Part shown: positions 36,974-46,511 of the stretch, piece after piece | How the letters are laid out: each line of letters begins with the position of its first letter | How positions within the stretch are numbered: position 1 is the first letter of the stretch | Assembly (NCBI GenBank): GCA_900471925.1 | Contig: UCGV01000001.1 | Span: 471,648-535,647, forward strand | Origin: Hyphomicrobiales bacterium | GTDB lineage: Bacteria; Pseudomonadota; Alphaproteobacteria; Rhizobiales; Rhizobiaceae | Direction of reading: 5' to 3' | DNA length: 64,000 nt | Program-made: the position numbers and the translations under genes | The notes under the pieces: model-generated | Seen by the model: only the letters and a program-made list of their open reading frames with translations | The model's database searches: none | Told to the model about the DNA's origin: nothing

Positions 36974-38272
36974 ATGACCAATGCTTCCACCGAATCCTTC
37001 TTCAACCGCTCGCTTGCGGACGTCGATCCGGAGATTTTCGGCGCGATCGAAAAGGAACTCGGTCGTCAACGGCATGAGATCGAACTGATCGCATCCGAGA
37101 ACATCGTTTCCCGCGCCGTTCTGGAAGCCCAGGGCTCCATCATGACCAACAAATATGCCGAGGGTTATCCGGGCAAGCGCTACTATGGTGGTTGCCAGTT
37201 CGTCGATATCGCCGAGGAACTCGCCATCGAGCGCGCCAAGAAGCTCTTCGGCGTCAACTTCGCCAACGTTCAGCCGAACTCCGGTTCGCAGATGAACCAG
37301 GCTGTGTTCCTGGCGCTGCTGCAGCCGGGCGACACGTTCATGGGTCTCGATCTGAATTCCGGTGGTCACCTGACGCACGGCTCTCCGGTCAACATGTCCG
37401 GCAAGTGGTTCAACGTCGTTTCCTACGGCGTTCGCGAAGGTGACAATCTGCTCGACATGGATGAAGTCGAGCGCAAGGCCAAGGAAACCAAGCCGAAGCT
37501 GATTATCGCCGGCGGCACTGCCTATTCCCGTATCTGGGACTGGAAGCGTTTCCGCGAGATCGCCGACTCGGTCGGCGCCTACCTGATGGTCGATATGGCG
37601 CATATTGCCGGTCTCGTTGCCGGTGGCGTCCATCCGTCGCCGTTCCCGCACTGCCATGTCGCCACCACCACGACCCACAAGTCTCTGCGCGGCCCGCGCG
37701 GCGGCGTGATCCTGACCAATGACGAGGATCTGGCGAAGAAGTTCAACTCGGCCGTCTTCCCCGGTCTCCAGGGCGGCCCGCTGATGCACATCATCGCCGC
37801 CAAGGCCGTCGCCTTCGGCGAGGCGTTGCAGCCGGAATTCAAGGAATACGCCGCCCAGGTCGTCAAGAACGCCAAGGCGCTTGCCGAAACGCTTGTTGCC
37901 GGCGGCCTCGATGTCGTCTCCGGCGGCACGGACAACCACCTGATGCTGGTAGACCTGCGCAAGAAGAACGCGACCGGCAAGCGAGCCGAAGCAGCGCTCG
38001 GACGCGCCTACATCACCTGCAACAAGAACGGCATTCCCTTCGATCCCGAAAAGCCCTTCGTTACCTCGGGCGTGCGCCTCGGCGCCCCGGCCGGCACGAC
38101 CCGCGGCTTCAAGGAAGCGGAATTCCGTGAAATCGGCAACCTCATCGTCGAGGTTCTCGATGGCCTGAAGGTTGCCAATTCCGACGAAGGCAATGCCGCC
38201 GTCGAAGCTGCCGTGCGCGGCAAGGTGGTGAATCTCACCGATCGCTTCCCCATGTATGATTACATGGGCTAA
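36974..38272 (+). CDS. glyA: Serine hydroxymethyltransferase
   Basis: GlyA interconverts serine and glycine, feeding one-carbon units to tetrahydrofolate. The 432-residue PLP enzyme has [33 protein letters not shown], the [13 protein letters not shown] cofactor-binding segment and the PLP lysine K236 in [20 protein letters not shown] lies before the ATG. It begins the glyA-nrdR-ribD-ribE series; nrdR starts 10 bp after its stop. Confidence 0.98.
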   Translation: MTNASTESFFNRSLADVDPEIFGAIEKELGRQRHEIELIASENIVSRAVLEAQGSIMTNKYAEGYPGKRYYGGCQFVDIAEELAIERAKKLFGVNFANVQPNSGSQMNQAVFLALLQPGDTFMGLDLNSGGHLTHGSPVNMSGKWFNVVSYGVREGDNLLDMDEVERKAKETKPKLIIAGGTAYSRIWDWKRFREIADSVGAYLMVDMAHIAGLVAGGVHPSPFPHCHVATTTTHKSLRGPRGGVILTNDEDLAKKFNSAVFPGLQGGPLMHIIAAKAVAFGEALQPEFKEYAAQVVKNAKALAETLVAGGLDVVSGGTDNHLMLVDLRKKNATGKRAEAALGRAYITCNKNGIPFDPEKPFVTSGVRLGAPAGTTRGFKEAEFREIGNLIVEVLDGLKVANSDEGNAAVEAAVRGKVVNLTDRFPMYDYMG

Positions 38273-38281
38273 GGAGTAGGC

Positions 38282-38758
38282 ATGCGCTGCCCCTATTGCG
38301 GTTCGGAAGATACCCAGGTCAAGGATTCACGCCCGGCGGAGGATAATACCTCCATCCGCCGGCGCCGCATCTGTCCGGATTGCGGCGGTCGCTTCACGAC
38401 ATTCGAGCGCGTGCAACTACGCGAGTTGATGGTCATGAAGAAGACCGGTCGCAGGGTACCCTTCGATCGCGACAAGCTCGTTCGTTCCTTCGACGTGGCG
38501 CTGCGCAAGCGTCCTGTTGATCGCGACCGGATCGAGCGTGCCGTTTCCGGCATCGTGCGCCGCCTGGAAAGCTCGGGCGAGACGGAGATCTCTTCCGAGC
38601 AGATCGGCCTGCAGGTTCTGGAAGCGATGAAGAGCCTCGATGATGTCGGCTTCGTGCGCTACGCATCGGTCTATCGCGATTTCTCGCATGCCGAGGACTT
38701 CGAGAAGCTGATCGCCGAACTCAACGCCAAGATCGCCCGCGATCCACTGGACGTGTGA
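38282..38758 (+). CDS. nrdR: Transcriptional repressor NrdR
   Basis: NrdR represses ribonucleotide reductase genes in response to ATP/dATP. The 158-residue protein has the zinc ribbon [13 protein letters not shown] ... [12 protein letters not shown] (residues 1-43) and an ATP-cone (residues 47-137, [20 protein letters not shown]). Length is standard. No nrd gene is in the window, so its targets are elsewhere. The 10-bp spacing from glyA and the near contact with ribD indicate one transcript. Confidence 0.97.
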   Translation: MRCPYCGSEDTQVKDSRPAEDNTSIRRRRICPDCGGRFTTFERVQLRELMVMKKTGRRVPFDRDKLVRSFDVALRKRPVDRDRIERAVSGIVRRLESSGETEISSEQIGLQVLEAMKSLDDVGFVRYASVYRDFSHAEDFEKLIAELNAKIARDPLDV

Positions 38759-38760
38759 CG

Positions 38761-39906
38761 ATGGGCGAGGGGATCGCTGAGCCTGAGGATGAACGCTTCA
38801 TGGCAGCCGCGATCCGCCTGTCGCGCTGGCATACAGGCCAGACATCCACCAATCCATCCGTCGCCTGCGTCATCGTTCGAGATGGCGCGATCGTTGGCCG
38901 CGCGATGACCGCCGTCGGCGGGCGTCCGCACGCGGAAACGCAGGCGCTGGCCGAAGCCGGCGAACTTGCGCGTGGTGCGACAGCCTATGTCACGCTCGAA
39001 CCCTGCTCGCATCACGGCAAGACACCGCCCTGCGCCGAGGCGCTGATCGCCTACGGCGTCGGCCGTGTTGTCATCAGCGTCACCGATCCCGACGCCAGGG
39101 TTTCCGGCCGCGGCATTTCCATGCTGCGCGATGCTGGCATCGAGGTGACGACGGGGGTGCTTGAGGAAGAAGGCAAACAATCGCTGTCAGGCTATCTCAC
39201 CCGACAGACGAAGAACCGCCCTTATGTGACTCTCAAACTTGCCGTTTCCGCCGATGGCATGATTGGCCGCGAGGGCGTGGGGCAGGTGGCGATCACCGGG
39301 CCAGAGGCGCGTGCACAGGTGCAGGCGCTGCGGGCAGAAACCGATGCCATCCTTGTCGGCATTGGTACGGCGATTGCCGATGATCCGTTGTTGACCGTGC
39401 GCACTCCGGGTCTTGAGGCGCAATCGCCCATCCGCATCGTACTCGATCCCACTCTGGCTCTGCCGCTGGATAGCAAACTTGTCGAGACGGCGCGGGACGT
39501 GCCCGTCATCATTGTGGCGAATGAGGAAATATCGCCGTTAGGAGCCGAGGAGGGGCGTGCCGCCCCCACCGACGACTCCACGGAGATGGACTCCCGCCGC
39601 GCTGCCCTAGAAGCAGCCGGCGTCGAAATCCTCTACTGCAATCCCTATCATCCGGAAGTCCTGCTGCCGGCGCTCGCCACGCGCGGCATCTCGTCGCTGC
39701 TCGTCGAAGGCGGCGCAAAGACCGCGAAGCTTTTCCTCGAAGCGGGCCTCGTCGATCGTATCCAGCTCTATCAGGCGCCGGTCGTCATCGGCGAGGGTGG
39801 TATTGAATCCCCGCTGCGGGCAACCGACATACCATCCGGTTTCGCCCACAGGGGCACTTACATATTCGGCGCGGATCGCCTGGATGAATACGAAAGAGAG
39901 AATTGA
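38761..39906 (+). CDS. ribD: Bifunctional riboflavin biosynthesis deaminase/reductase RibD
   Basis: RibD deaminates and then reduces the pyrimidine intermediate of riboflavin synthesis. The 381-residue protein has the N-terminal deaminase zinc site PHAETQAL and PCSHHGKTPPC (residues 55-92), and a C-terminal reductase domain beginning RPYVTLKLAVSADGMIG and closing with SSLLVEGGAKTAKLFLEAGLVDR. The ATG at 38761 has GGA 9 bases upstream; a GTG at 38755 overlapping the nrdR stop is an alternative. Its stop shares one base with the ribE start. Confidence 0.95.
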   Translation: MGEGIAEPEDERFMAAAIRLSRWHTGQTSTNPSVACVIVRDGAIVGRAMTAVGGRPHAETQALAEAGELARGATAYVTLEPCSHHGKTPPCAEALIAYGVGRVVISVTDPDARVSGRGISMLRDAGIEVTTGVLEEEGKQSLSGYLTRQTKNRPYVTLKLAVSADGMIGREGVGQVAITGPEARAQVQALRAETDAILVGIGTAIADDPLLTVRTPGLEAQSPIRIVLDPTLALPLDSKLVETARDVPVIIVANEEISPLGAEEGRAAPTDDSTEMDSRRAALEAAGVEILYCNPYHPEVLLPALATRGISSLLVEGGAKTAKLFLEAGLVDRIQLYQAPVVIGEGGIESPLRATDIPSGFAHRGTYIFGADRLDEYEREN

Positions 39907-40526
39907 TGTTCACCGGAATTGTCACTGATATCGGCACGATCGAATCCGTTTCGGCCCTCAAGGAGGGCATCAAGCTCCGTGTCGCGACGAATTACGATCC
40001 GACGACCATCGATATGGGCGCTTCCATCTCCCATTCGGGCATCTGCCTGACTGTAACTGGCTTGCCGCAGGATGGCAGCAACGGTCGTTGGTTCGAGGTC
40101 GAGGCATGGGAAGAGGCGCTGCGCCTCACCACCGTTTCCACCTGGCAGGCGGGCAGCCATATCAATCTCGAGCGTTCGCTGAAGATCGGTGACGAGCTTG
40201 GCGGGCACATCGTCTCCGGCCATGTGGATGGCAAGGCCGAAATCCTGTCGGTGACGGAAGAAGGCGATGCCACGCGCTTCCGCTTGCGCGCTCCTGCCCA
40301 TCTCGCCAAGTTCGTGGCGCCGAAGGGCTCGATTGCACTCGACGGCACATCGTTGACCGTCAATGCGGTCGACGGCACCGATTTCGACGTGCTCTTGATC
40401 CGTCACACGCTGGAAGTAACGACCTGGGGTGAGCGCAAGGCGGGCGACTTCGTCAACTTCGAGGTCGACACGATGGCGCGTTATGCCGCTCGTCTCGCTG
40501 AATTCCCTAGCGCGAAAACTGAATGA
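39906..40526 (+). CDS. ribE: Riboflavin synthase alpha subunit
   Basis: This enzyme dismutates two lumazine molecules to riboflavin. The 206-residue protein has the two internal lumazine-binding repeats: MFTGIVTDIGTIESV ... SHSGICLTVT in the first half and GGHIVSGHVDGKAEI ... SIALDGTSLTVNAVDG in the second. The start overlaps ribD by 1 bp. The 3' end overlaps the convergent acetyltransferase gene by 20 bp. Gene naming differs between species (ribE or ribC). Confidence 0.96.
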   Translation: MFTGIVTDIGTIESVSALKEGIKLRVATNYDPTTIDMGASISHSGICLTVTGLPQDGSNGRWFEVEAWEEALRLTTVSTWQAGSHINLERSLKIGDELGGHIVSGHVDGKAEILSVTEEGDATRFRLRAPAHLAKFVAPKGSIALDGTSLTVNAVDGTDFDVLLIRHTLEVTTWGERKAGDFVNFEVDTMARYAARLAEFPSAKTE

Positions 40527-41022
40527 TCGGACCGTTATAGTCGGTCCGTGTCGTTTCCTTGAAGCCGAGCTTTTCGGCGACCTTGAGCGATGGCGTATTC
40601 TCCGGGCTGATGATGCAGGTCATCAGCCGTCCCGGAAATGCCGTTTCGCCCCAGCCGATGATCGCTTTCAGCGCCTCGGTTGCATAGCCCTGGCCGTGGG
40701 CTGACGGCATCAGTGCCCAGCCGACTTCCATCGTACCTTCGATAGAGGGCTCCATCTCGCGTTTCGCTTCGAGAAAACCCGCTTCCCCGATGAAGCGGCG
40801 GCTTTCCTTTTCCTCGATCGCAAAGAACCCGAAGCCCATGTGATGCCACATGCCGGCAAGTCGCAGCATGCGCGACCAGGCCTGCTCGCGATTGGAGGGC
40901 ACGCCGCCGATGAAGCGCACGACGTCTTCGTCGCGCCAGAGTTCGAAATGCGCGTCGAAATCCTCCAGCCGATGGGCACGCAGGATAAGCCGTCCAGTTT
41001 CCAGTGTCGGAATATCGATCAT
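40507..41022 (-). CDS. GNAT family N-acetyltransferase, RimJ/RimL-like
   Basis: A 171-residue acetyltransferase beginning IPTLETGRLILRAHRLEDFDAH, typical of RimJ/RimL relatives. The acetyl-CoA loop region is VGWALMPSAHGQGYATEALKAII and the C-terminal segment ENTPSLKVAEKLGF. The acceptor is unknown. It is convergent with ribE, sharing 20 bp at the 3' ends, and interrupts the usual ribE-ribH adjacency together with the next two genes. Confidence 0.88.
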   Translation of the reverse strand: MIDIPTLETGRLILRAHRLEDFDAHFELWRDEDVVRFIGGVPSNREQAWSRMLRLAGMWHHMGFGFFAIEEKESRRFIGEAGFLEAKREMEPSIEGTMEVGWALMPSAHGQGYATEALKAIIGWGETAFPGRLMTCIISPENTPSLKVAEKLGFKETTRTDYNGPIIQFSR

Positions 41023-41060
41023 GAAATCATTGCTCTGAAATCAAGCGTTGAAGAGTAGCA

Positions 41061-41555
41061 TCAGAAGCCCGGTTCGCCGTCCCAGTAGTCGAGCGCATTG
41101 TCTCCCCGGCCGATATGGTCAAAGGAGCTGCCATCACGATTGGTCCTGGCGAGGAACTTGCCGGAGTCGGGATACTCGCAGATCTCGGTCTTTGCCTTGG
41201 TCGACAGACCCAGGTAGATCAGCGGCGTCGATCCGGTATTGATGATTTGATGGGCGGTTTCGGGGCCGCCCGCAGGGGCGCCAAGCACGTCACCCTTCTT
41301 GATCTGATAGCGCTGACTGCCGAAGCGATATTCGCCCCTACCTTCGATGACGTAGAAGAGCTCGTCCTCGACATGGTGGTTGTGAAAGGGGCAACCGGAT
41401 TTTCCGGGCGGCACTTCATTATAGCTGATGCCGAGATTGGTCAGCCCGAGTTCCCCACCGAAAGACCTGTCGCGGCCCTCGAAAAGCTTTCCCCGCGCCC
41501 AGTGTTCAAGGAGAAGATCGGCCGTGTTGATGACCGGCTTTGCATTCGTCGCCAT
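41061..41555 (-). CDS. Cupin domain protein
   Basis: A 164-residue single-cupin protein. Motif 1 is seen as CPFHNHHVEDELFYVIEGRG (about residues 53-72) with the metal-binding His/His/Glu set. Motif 2 (GDVLGAPAGGPETAHQIINTG) has its His in place. The catalytic or binding role is not identifiable; such small cupins include sugar isomerases, dioxygenases and storage-like proteins. It lies 38 bp from the acetyltransferase in the same direction and the two may be cotranscribed. Confidence 0.85.
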   Translation of the reverse strand: MATNAKPVINTADLLLEHWARGKLFEGRDRSFGGELGLTNLGISYNEVPPGKSGCPFHNHHVEDELFYVIEGRGEYRFGSQRYQIKKGDVLGAPAGGPETAHQIINTGSTPLIYLGLSTKAKTEICEYPDSGKFLARTNRDGSSFDHIGRGDNALDYWDGEPGF

Positions 41556-41677
41556 GGGATCCTCCGCGTCGGCGAGAAGACAATCCTATCCGGCGGAGAA
41601 ATCAAGCGATTTTAAAGAGGGGCTGCATGGGCAGTGAGGAGATCAGCTACCCATGCTCGCTTCCTACGTTGGCAGCC

Positions 41678-42037
41678 TTAGCGAACGTAGAATGTGATGC
41701 TGCCGTCGGCTGCCTGCTCGGCGTTCACGACATTGCGGATGTTGACGCCATCATTGTTGAGCTTGTGTGCCAGCGACTTATTGGCGTCGATGGAGGCCTG
41801 GATAGCGTGGACATCACTCTGGGAGCGCTGGAGGACGGAGCGCGGACCGGTGGATTCGTCGTCGAGGTTACGCCAGTTATAGACAGGCTGAACATCGAAG
41901 TCGTTGCCTTGGAAGGTGCGAAGCGTCTGTTCGATGCCCGAGGCGGTATTCATGCCGAGGCTTTCAGCCCGGCTGACGCCGGCGAATGCAAGGGAGGTGA
42001 AGGCGGCGGCAATGGTGATCTTAGCAACGCGGTTCAT
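41678..42037 (-). CDS. Small exported protein of unknown function
   Basis: A 119-residue protein with a signal peptide (MNRVAKITIAAAFTSLAFAG, cut after SRA at about residue 24). The mature 95 residues contain a VYNWRNLDDESTGPRSVLQ segment and end ADGSITFYVR. No named domain is recognised. AAGGAT precedes the ATG at 42037. A 7-bp inverted repeat CTACGTT/AACGTAG (41664-41690) spans its stop codon and may be a weak terminator. Confidence 0.75.
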   Translation of the reverse strand: MNRVAKITIAAAFTSLAFAGVSRAESLGMNTASGIEQTLRTFQGNDFDVQPVYNWRNLDDESTGPRSVLQRSQSDVHAIQASIDANKSLAHKLNNDGVNIRNVVNAEQAADGSITFYVR

Positions 42038-42383
42038 GATGGTATCCTTTCATCTGCTGTGACGGTCAGCTGTCAATGCAGGGGATCGTCTGCGCTACGA
42101 GTGGAAGTTGGCGCTGCAGCATGATTCTTTCAATGGTCTAAGTCACTGAAAATCAATTAAGAATTGTTCATGAAATCCGCCTTGGATTCGCCGTTATTGC
42201 GTCACCCGGCTAAACATGTTTTTTGCGTCGCTTCGGCTGGGAATGCGGGCCTGAGCTATCCCATTGCAGATATTTTGTCTTTCCTTTCGAGGCGCCACCG
42301 GAATTTGCTTGCCATTCGCTCGAAGGCATGTTTTGACCGCGGCCTGCCCGAGTGGAAAATGCCCCTCCGAACGAAGGTGAACC
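42038..42383. other. Intergenic region upstream of ribH and the small exported gene
   Basis: These 346 bp separate the divergent exported-protein gene and ribH. I looked for an FMN riboswitch, expected before rib genes in some bacteria, and do not see its conserved core. A TTGACC at 42333 has only a poor -10. The open frame at 42164-42436 overlaps the ribH start and lacks any recognisable protein. Confidence 0.4.
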
Positions 42384-42839
42384 ATGCCGAAAGAGACCGC
42401 TCCCCATATTTTGATCGTCGAAGCACGCTTCTATGACGACATGGCTGATGCTCTTCTCGAAGGCGCGACCTTCGCGCTGGAAGAAGCAGGCGCCACCTAT
42501 GACGTCGTCACCGTGCCCGGCGCGCTGGAAATTCCGGCGGCGATTGCCATGGCGCTCGATGGCGCGGATAATGACGGCACGCAGTACGACGGTTTCGTCG
42601 CACTCGGCATGGTCATCCGCGGCGAGACCTATCATTTTGACATCGTGTCGAATGAGTCTTCGCGTGCTCTGATGGATCTCGCCGTCAGCGAATCCCTTGC
42701 CATCGGCAACGGTATCCTGACCGTCGAGAACGATGACCAGGCCTGGGCGCGCGCGCGCCGTTCGGACAAGGACAAGGGCGGTTTCGCCGCCCGTGCAGCT
42801 CTCACCATGATCGAGCTGAAGAAGAAGCTGGGTGCATAA
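42384..42839 (+). CDS. ribH: 6,7-dimethyl-8-ribityllumazine synthase
   Basis: RibH condenses the RibD product with dihydroxybutanone phosphate to give lumazine, the substrate of RibE. The 151-residue protein has [16 protein letters not shown], the [15 protein letters not shown] phosphate-binding segment and the catalytic His in [17 protein letters not shown] precedes the ATG. nusB starts 3 bp after its stop, a pairing widespread in bacteria. Confidence 0.95.
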   Translation: MPKETAPHILIVEARFYDDMADALLEGATFALEEAGATYDVVTVPGALEIPAAIAMALDGADNDGTQYDGFVALGMVIRGETYHFDIVSNESSRALMDLAVSESLAIGNGILTVENDDQAWARARRSDKDKGGFAARAALTMIELKKKLGA

Positions 42840-42842
42840 AGA

Positions 42843-43325
42843 ATGACTGACGAAAATACCGAACGACCGGTCAAGGCAGCCAACCAGCGGGGCGCAGCGC
42901 GCCTCGCGGCTGTGCAGGCGCTTTATCAGATGGATATCGGCGGCACCGGCGTTCTGGAAATCGTGGCGGAATACGAGGCGCACCGCCTCGGCCAGGAAAT
43001 CGACGGCGAGACCTATCTGAAGGCTGATGCCGGCTGGTTCCGATCGATCGTCTCCGGCGTCGTGCGCGAACAGTTGCGTCTCGACCCCCTGATCGCCTCC
43101 GCCCTGCAGGACGACTGGGCACTGTCACGCCTCGATAGCACCGTTCGGGCCATCCTGCGTGCCGGCGTTTTCGAGCTCATCGACCGCAAGGATGTACCGG
43201 TCGCCGTCATCGTCACCGAATATGTCGAGATCGCTCGCGCCTTCTTCGACGACGATGAGCCGAAGCTCGTCAATGCAGTTCTGGATCGTATCGCCAAGCA
43301 GGTGCGCAACGACCAGAAGAAATAG
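42843..43325 (+). CDS. nusB: Transcription antitermination factor NusB
   Basis: NusB binds boxA RNA with NusE (S10) and helps transcribe rRNA operons to completion. The 160-residue all-helical protein has the N-terminal [16 protein letters not shown] and the C-terminal [34 protein letters not shown] signature (shown in part: [14 protein letters not shown] ending). It directly follows ribH. Confidence 0.95.
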   Translation: MTDENTERPVKAANQRGAARLAAVQALYQMDIGGTGVLEIVAEYEAHRLGQEIDGETYLKADAGWFRSIVSGVVREQLRLDPLIASALQDDWALSRLDSTVRAILRAGVFELIDRKDVPVAVIVTEYVEIARAFFDDDEPKLVNAVLDRIAKQVRNDQKK

Positions 43326-43394
43326 GCACTTAGCCGCCAAACAATCCCTCCCTTTCTTTCTGCGGAACTGCAAGGCTTTTGAAGTTTTGCAGTC

Positions 43395-43423
43395 TTGACG
43401 CGACGTTATCGACCACGCAATCT
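43395..43423 (+). promoter_or_regulatory. Possible hppA promoter
   Basis: TTGACG (43395-43400, preceded by C as in the rhizobial CTTGAC consensus), a 17-bp spacer and CAATCT (43418-43423, 4 of 6 matches to CTATAT) lie about 100 bp before hppA. A small hairpin GCCGGAG/CTCCGGC (43479-43502) sits in the leader just before the Shine-Dalgarno. Confidence 0.4.
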
Positions 43424-43521
43424 CCCGCTCGTCTGTTGAGCGTTTCTGTGGAGAGGAGTCGATTCAGCAGCATTCGTCGCCGGAGAAGGAGTGAGCTCCG
43501 GCTTATGGGAGGAAAGAGCGA

Positions 43522-45660
43522 ATGACCATACTTTTATTGGTAATCGCGTGCGGCCTGCTCTCGGTGGTTTACGCCATCTGGGCAACCCGGTCGGTGCTTG
43601 CCGCCGATCAGGGCAACAGCCGCATGCAAGAGATCGCGGGTTATATCCGCGAGGGCGCCCAAGCCTATCTGACGCGTCAGTATAGAACCATTGCCATTGT
43701 CGGCATTGTTGTTTTCATTGCAGCATGGCTGCTCCTTTCCGCCACGGCTGCGATCGGTTTCCTGATCGGCGCTGTCCTCTCAGGTGCCGCCGGCTTTATC
43801 GGCATGCACGTCTCCGTCCGTGCCAATGTGCGCACCGCACAGGCAGCCTCGACCAGCCTCTCGGCCGGTCTCGACATCGCCTTCAAGTCGGGCGCGATCA
43901 CCGGTCTTCTGGTTGCCGGCCTCGCGCTGCTCGGCGTGTCCATCTACTATTATGTCCTGACAATCGTGCTTGGCCACGAGGCCGGCTCGCGTGAAGTCAT
44001 CGATGCGCTCGTGTCGCTCGGCTTCGGCGCCTCACTGATTTCGATCTTCGCCCGTCTCGGCGGCGGTATCTTCACCAAGGGTGCCGACGTCGGCGGCGAC
44101 CTTGTCGGCAAGGTCGAGGCCGGCATTCCGGAAGACGATCCGCGCAACCCGGCTACCATTGCCGATAACGTCGGCGATAATGTCGGCGATTGCGCAGGCA
44201 TGGCGGCTGACCTTTTCGAAACCTATGCGGTGTCCGTCGTAGCGACGATGGTTCTTGCGGCAATATTCTTTGCCGGCGCACCCATCCTGCAATCGGCGAT
44301 GATCTATCCGCTGGCAATCTGCGGCGCCTGCATCATTACCTCGATCATCGGCACCTTCTTCGTCAAGCTCGGCTCCAACGGTTCGATCATGGGCGCGCTT
44401 TACAAGGGCCTGATCGTGACAGGCCTTCTGTCGATTGTCGGTCTCGGTGCCGCGACCTCGATGACGGTCGGCTGGGGTTCCCTTGGCCAGGTGGCTGGTT
44501 TCGACGTGACGGGCACGAAGCTTTTTGCTTGTGGCCTCGTCGGTCTCGTCGTCACGGCACTGATCGTGGTCATTACCGAATATTATACCGGCACCGGCAA
44601 GCGTCCGGTTGTCTCGATCGCCCAGGCATCGGTCACCGGACACGGTACCAATGTCATCCAGGGTCTGGCGGTTTCGCTTGAATCGACAGCGCTTCCGGCC
44701 ATTGTCATCGTCGGCGGCATTCTTGCCACCTATCAGCTCGGCGGCCTGTTCGGAACCGGCATCGCGGTCACCGCCATGCTCGGCCTCGCAGGCATGATCG
44801 TCGCGCTCGACGCGTTCGGCCCCGTCACGGACAATGCCGGCGGTATCGCCGAAATGGCCCATCTGCCGCCGGAAGTGCGCAAGTCGACAGACGCGCTCGA
44901 TGCTGTCGGCAATACCACGAAGGCCGTCACCAAGGGTTACGCCATCGGTTCGGCTGGTCTTGGTGCACTGGTGCTCTTTGCTGCCTACGCAAATGACCTT
45001 CAGTATTTTGCCGCGCATCCGGACCAGTACCCGTATTTCCAGAATATCGGTACGATCTCCTTCGATCTGTCGAACCCTTACGTGGTGGCTGGTCTGCTTT
45101 TCGGCGGCCTCATTCCCTACCTCTTCGGCGGCATAGCCATGACCGCCGTCGGTCGTGCGGCCGGCGCGATCGTCGAGGAAGTGCGTCGGCAGTTCAAGGA
45201 AAAGCCAGGCATCATGCAGGGCACGGAAAAGCCGGATTATGGCCGGGCTGTCGACCTTCTGACCAAGGCTGCGATCCGTGAAATGATCATCCCGTCGCTG
45301 CTGCCCGTCCTTGCGCCCGTCGTCGTCTATTTCGGCGTGCTCATCATTTCCGGCTCCAAGGCATCAGCTTTCGCGGCTCTCGGTGCATCGCTGTTGGGTG
45401 TCATCATCAACGGCCTCTTCGTCGCTATCTCCATGACCTCTGGTGGCGGTGCATGGGACAATGCCAAGAAGAGTTTTGAAGACGGCTTCGTCGACAAGGA
45501 CGGCGTTCGTCACATGAAGGGTTCGGATGCACACAAGGCATCGGTGACCGGCGATACCGTAGGCGACCCCTACAAGGATACGGCTGGCCCCGCAGTCAAT
45601 CCGGCGATCAAGATCACCAACATCGTGGCTCTGCTGCTCCTGGCGATTCTAGCCCACTGA
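43522..45660 (+). CDS. hppA: Proton-translocating membrane pyrophosphatase (K+-insensitive type)
   Basis: HppA couples pyrophosphate hydrolysis to proton pumping across the inner membrane. The 712-residue protein has about 16 transmembrane helices and the substrate-binding acidic motifs: [39 protein letters not shown] and the C-terminal [17 protein letters not shown]. Potassium dependence can be read at GNTTKA: K467 (Ala in K+-dependent enzymes) marks the K+-independent class. GGGAGG lies before the ATG. A terminator follows. It recycles the pyrophosphate made by biosynthesis and could contribute to acid tolerance. Confidence 0.97.
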   Translation: MTILLLVIACGLLSVVYAIWATRSVLAADQGNSRMQEIAGYIREGAQAYLTRQYRTIAIVGIVVFIAAWLLLSATAAIGFLIGAVLSGAAGFIGMHVSVRANVRTAQAASTSLSAGLDIAFKSGAITGLLVAGLALLGVSIYYYVLTIVLGHEAGSREVIDALVSLGFGASLISIFARLGGGIFTKGADVGGDLVGKVEAGIPEDDPRNPATIADNVGDNVGDCAGMAADLFETYAVSVVATMVLAAIFFAGAPILQSAMIYPLAICGACIITSIIGTFFVKLGSNGSIMGALYKGLIVTGLLSIVGLGAATSMTVGWGSLGQVAGFDVTGTKLFACGLVGLVVTALIVVITEYYTGTGKRPVVSIAQASVTGHGTNVIQGLAVSLESTALPAIVIVGGILATYQLGGLFGTGIAVTAMLGLAGMIVALDAFGPVTDNAGGIAEMAHLPPEVRKSTDALDAVGNTTKAVTKGYAIGSAGLGALVLFAAYANDLQYFAAHPDQYPYFQNIGTISFDLSNPYVVAGLLFGGLIPYLFGGIAMTAVGRAAGAIVEEVRRQFKEKPGIMQGTEKPDYGRAVDLLTKAAIREMIIPSLLPVLAPVVVYFGVLIISGSKASAFAALGASLLGVIINGLFVAISMTSGGGAWDNAKKSFEDGFVDKDGVRHMKGSDAHKASVTGDTVGDPYKDTAGPAVNPAIKITNIVALLLLAILAH

Positions 45661-45680
45661 GATATCGAGCCAACGCAACG

Positions 45681-45712
45681 AAAAACCCGCCGGATCGCTC
45701 CGGCGGGTTTTT
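45681..45712. terminator. Bidirectional terminator after hppA
   Basis: AAAAACCCGCCGGA, loop TCGC and TCCGGCGGGTTTTT form a 14-bp stem with flanking A and T tracts, between convergent hppA and bamE. Confidence 0.92.
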
Positions 45713-45731
45713 GTATGAGGAGCAGTCTGCC

Positions 45732-46265
45732 TCAGCGCAGGCTGGATGGATTCTGCGGCGTGCCGCCGGCACCGCCACCGAACAGGCTGCGCGCTGCATT
45801 GGCCGCGCTGCCGCCGGAGAGCATCTGCTGCAGGAAGGTAAGTTCGCGACCGCCTGTCGGCGTGACGCGCGAAATCGTGTCGAATACCTTGCCGTCCTGT
45901 AGCGTGTAGTTGGCACGGCGGGCCACGATGCCGTCCTTGTCGAAATAGATGGCAAGAACGCTTTGATCGACGACACGCAGCTTCTGGTAGGCCATGCCGC
46001 GCTGGCGGCGCTGCGAGATATAGTAGAAGACTTCGCCATCGAAGGTTGCCGTCGTGGACGGTGTGCCGAGCGACAACAGCACCTGCTCGCGGCTCGAACC
46101 CTCGGGCACCAGCGCCAGCGACTGCTGGTCGACGATATAGCCGCCGTTTAGAACGGTGCTCGTCTGGCATCCTGAGAGGGTGGTGGCGGAGGCGATTACG
46201 ATGGCAATGGCCGCATTGCTGAAGAATTTCATGTCAGACTTGAAATACCGTTTATTCAACGACAT
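45732..46265 (-). CDS. bamE: Outer-membrane protein assembly lipoprotein BamE (SmpA/OmlA)
   Basis: BamE is a lipoprotein of the BAM complex that inserts beta-barrels into the outer membrane. The 177-residue protein has a lipobox LSGC after a hydrophobic helix (Cys at about residue 33). The BamE fold follows: LALVPEGSSREQVLLSLGTPSTTATFDGEVFYYIS (given in two conserved halves) and VLAIYFDKDGIVARRANY. A disordered Gly/Pro-rich tail closes it. The ATG at 46265 is chosen because AAGGGAG lies 6 bases upstream; the inner ATG at 46232 has no such site. Confidence 0.88.
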   Translation of the reverse strand: MSLNKRYFKSDMKFFSNAAIAIVIASATTLSGCQTSTVLNGGYIVDQQSLALVPEGSSREQVLLSLGTPSTTATFDGEVFYYISQRRQRGMAYQKLRVVDQSVLAIYFDKDGIVARRANYTLQDGKVFDTISRVTPTGGRELTFLQQMLSGGSAANAARSLFGGGAGGTPQNPSSLR

Positions 46266-46511
46266 CTACTCCCTTGAGTATCGATAGCAGCCATTCCGCG
46301 CACTGCGTGCTTCCTCCTGCAAAACCATTGTGGCCATTCCGGGGTCGAATTCTCCCGATCCGCCTCGTTGTGCACCGGAGCGCACGTGTCCCGAAACCGG
46401 CCACGAACAGCATTGCAATTCGCGCCTGCTTCGGTAAACCAGCTTTCGAAATCATGCAACAAGGCCCGGCGCCGCTCGGTGCCAAGTTTGAGGCATTTCC
46501 GGAAAAAACAA

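Noticed and set aside
42038..42383. FMN riboswitch before ribH
   Set aside because: I could not find the conserved RFN core sequences; rib genes here seem to be controlled otherwise or constitutively.
42164..42436. A 90-codon plus-strand frame before ribH
   Set aside because: No ribosome-binding site or recognisable protein, and it runs into ribH in another frame.
43491..43685. Small GTG-started frame overlapping the start of hppA
   Set aside because: The AAGGAG before it overlaps the GTG itself, and the protein is an out-of-frame reading of hppA.
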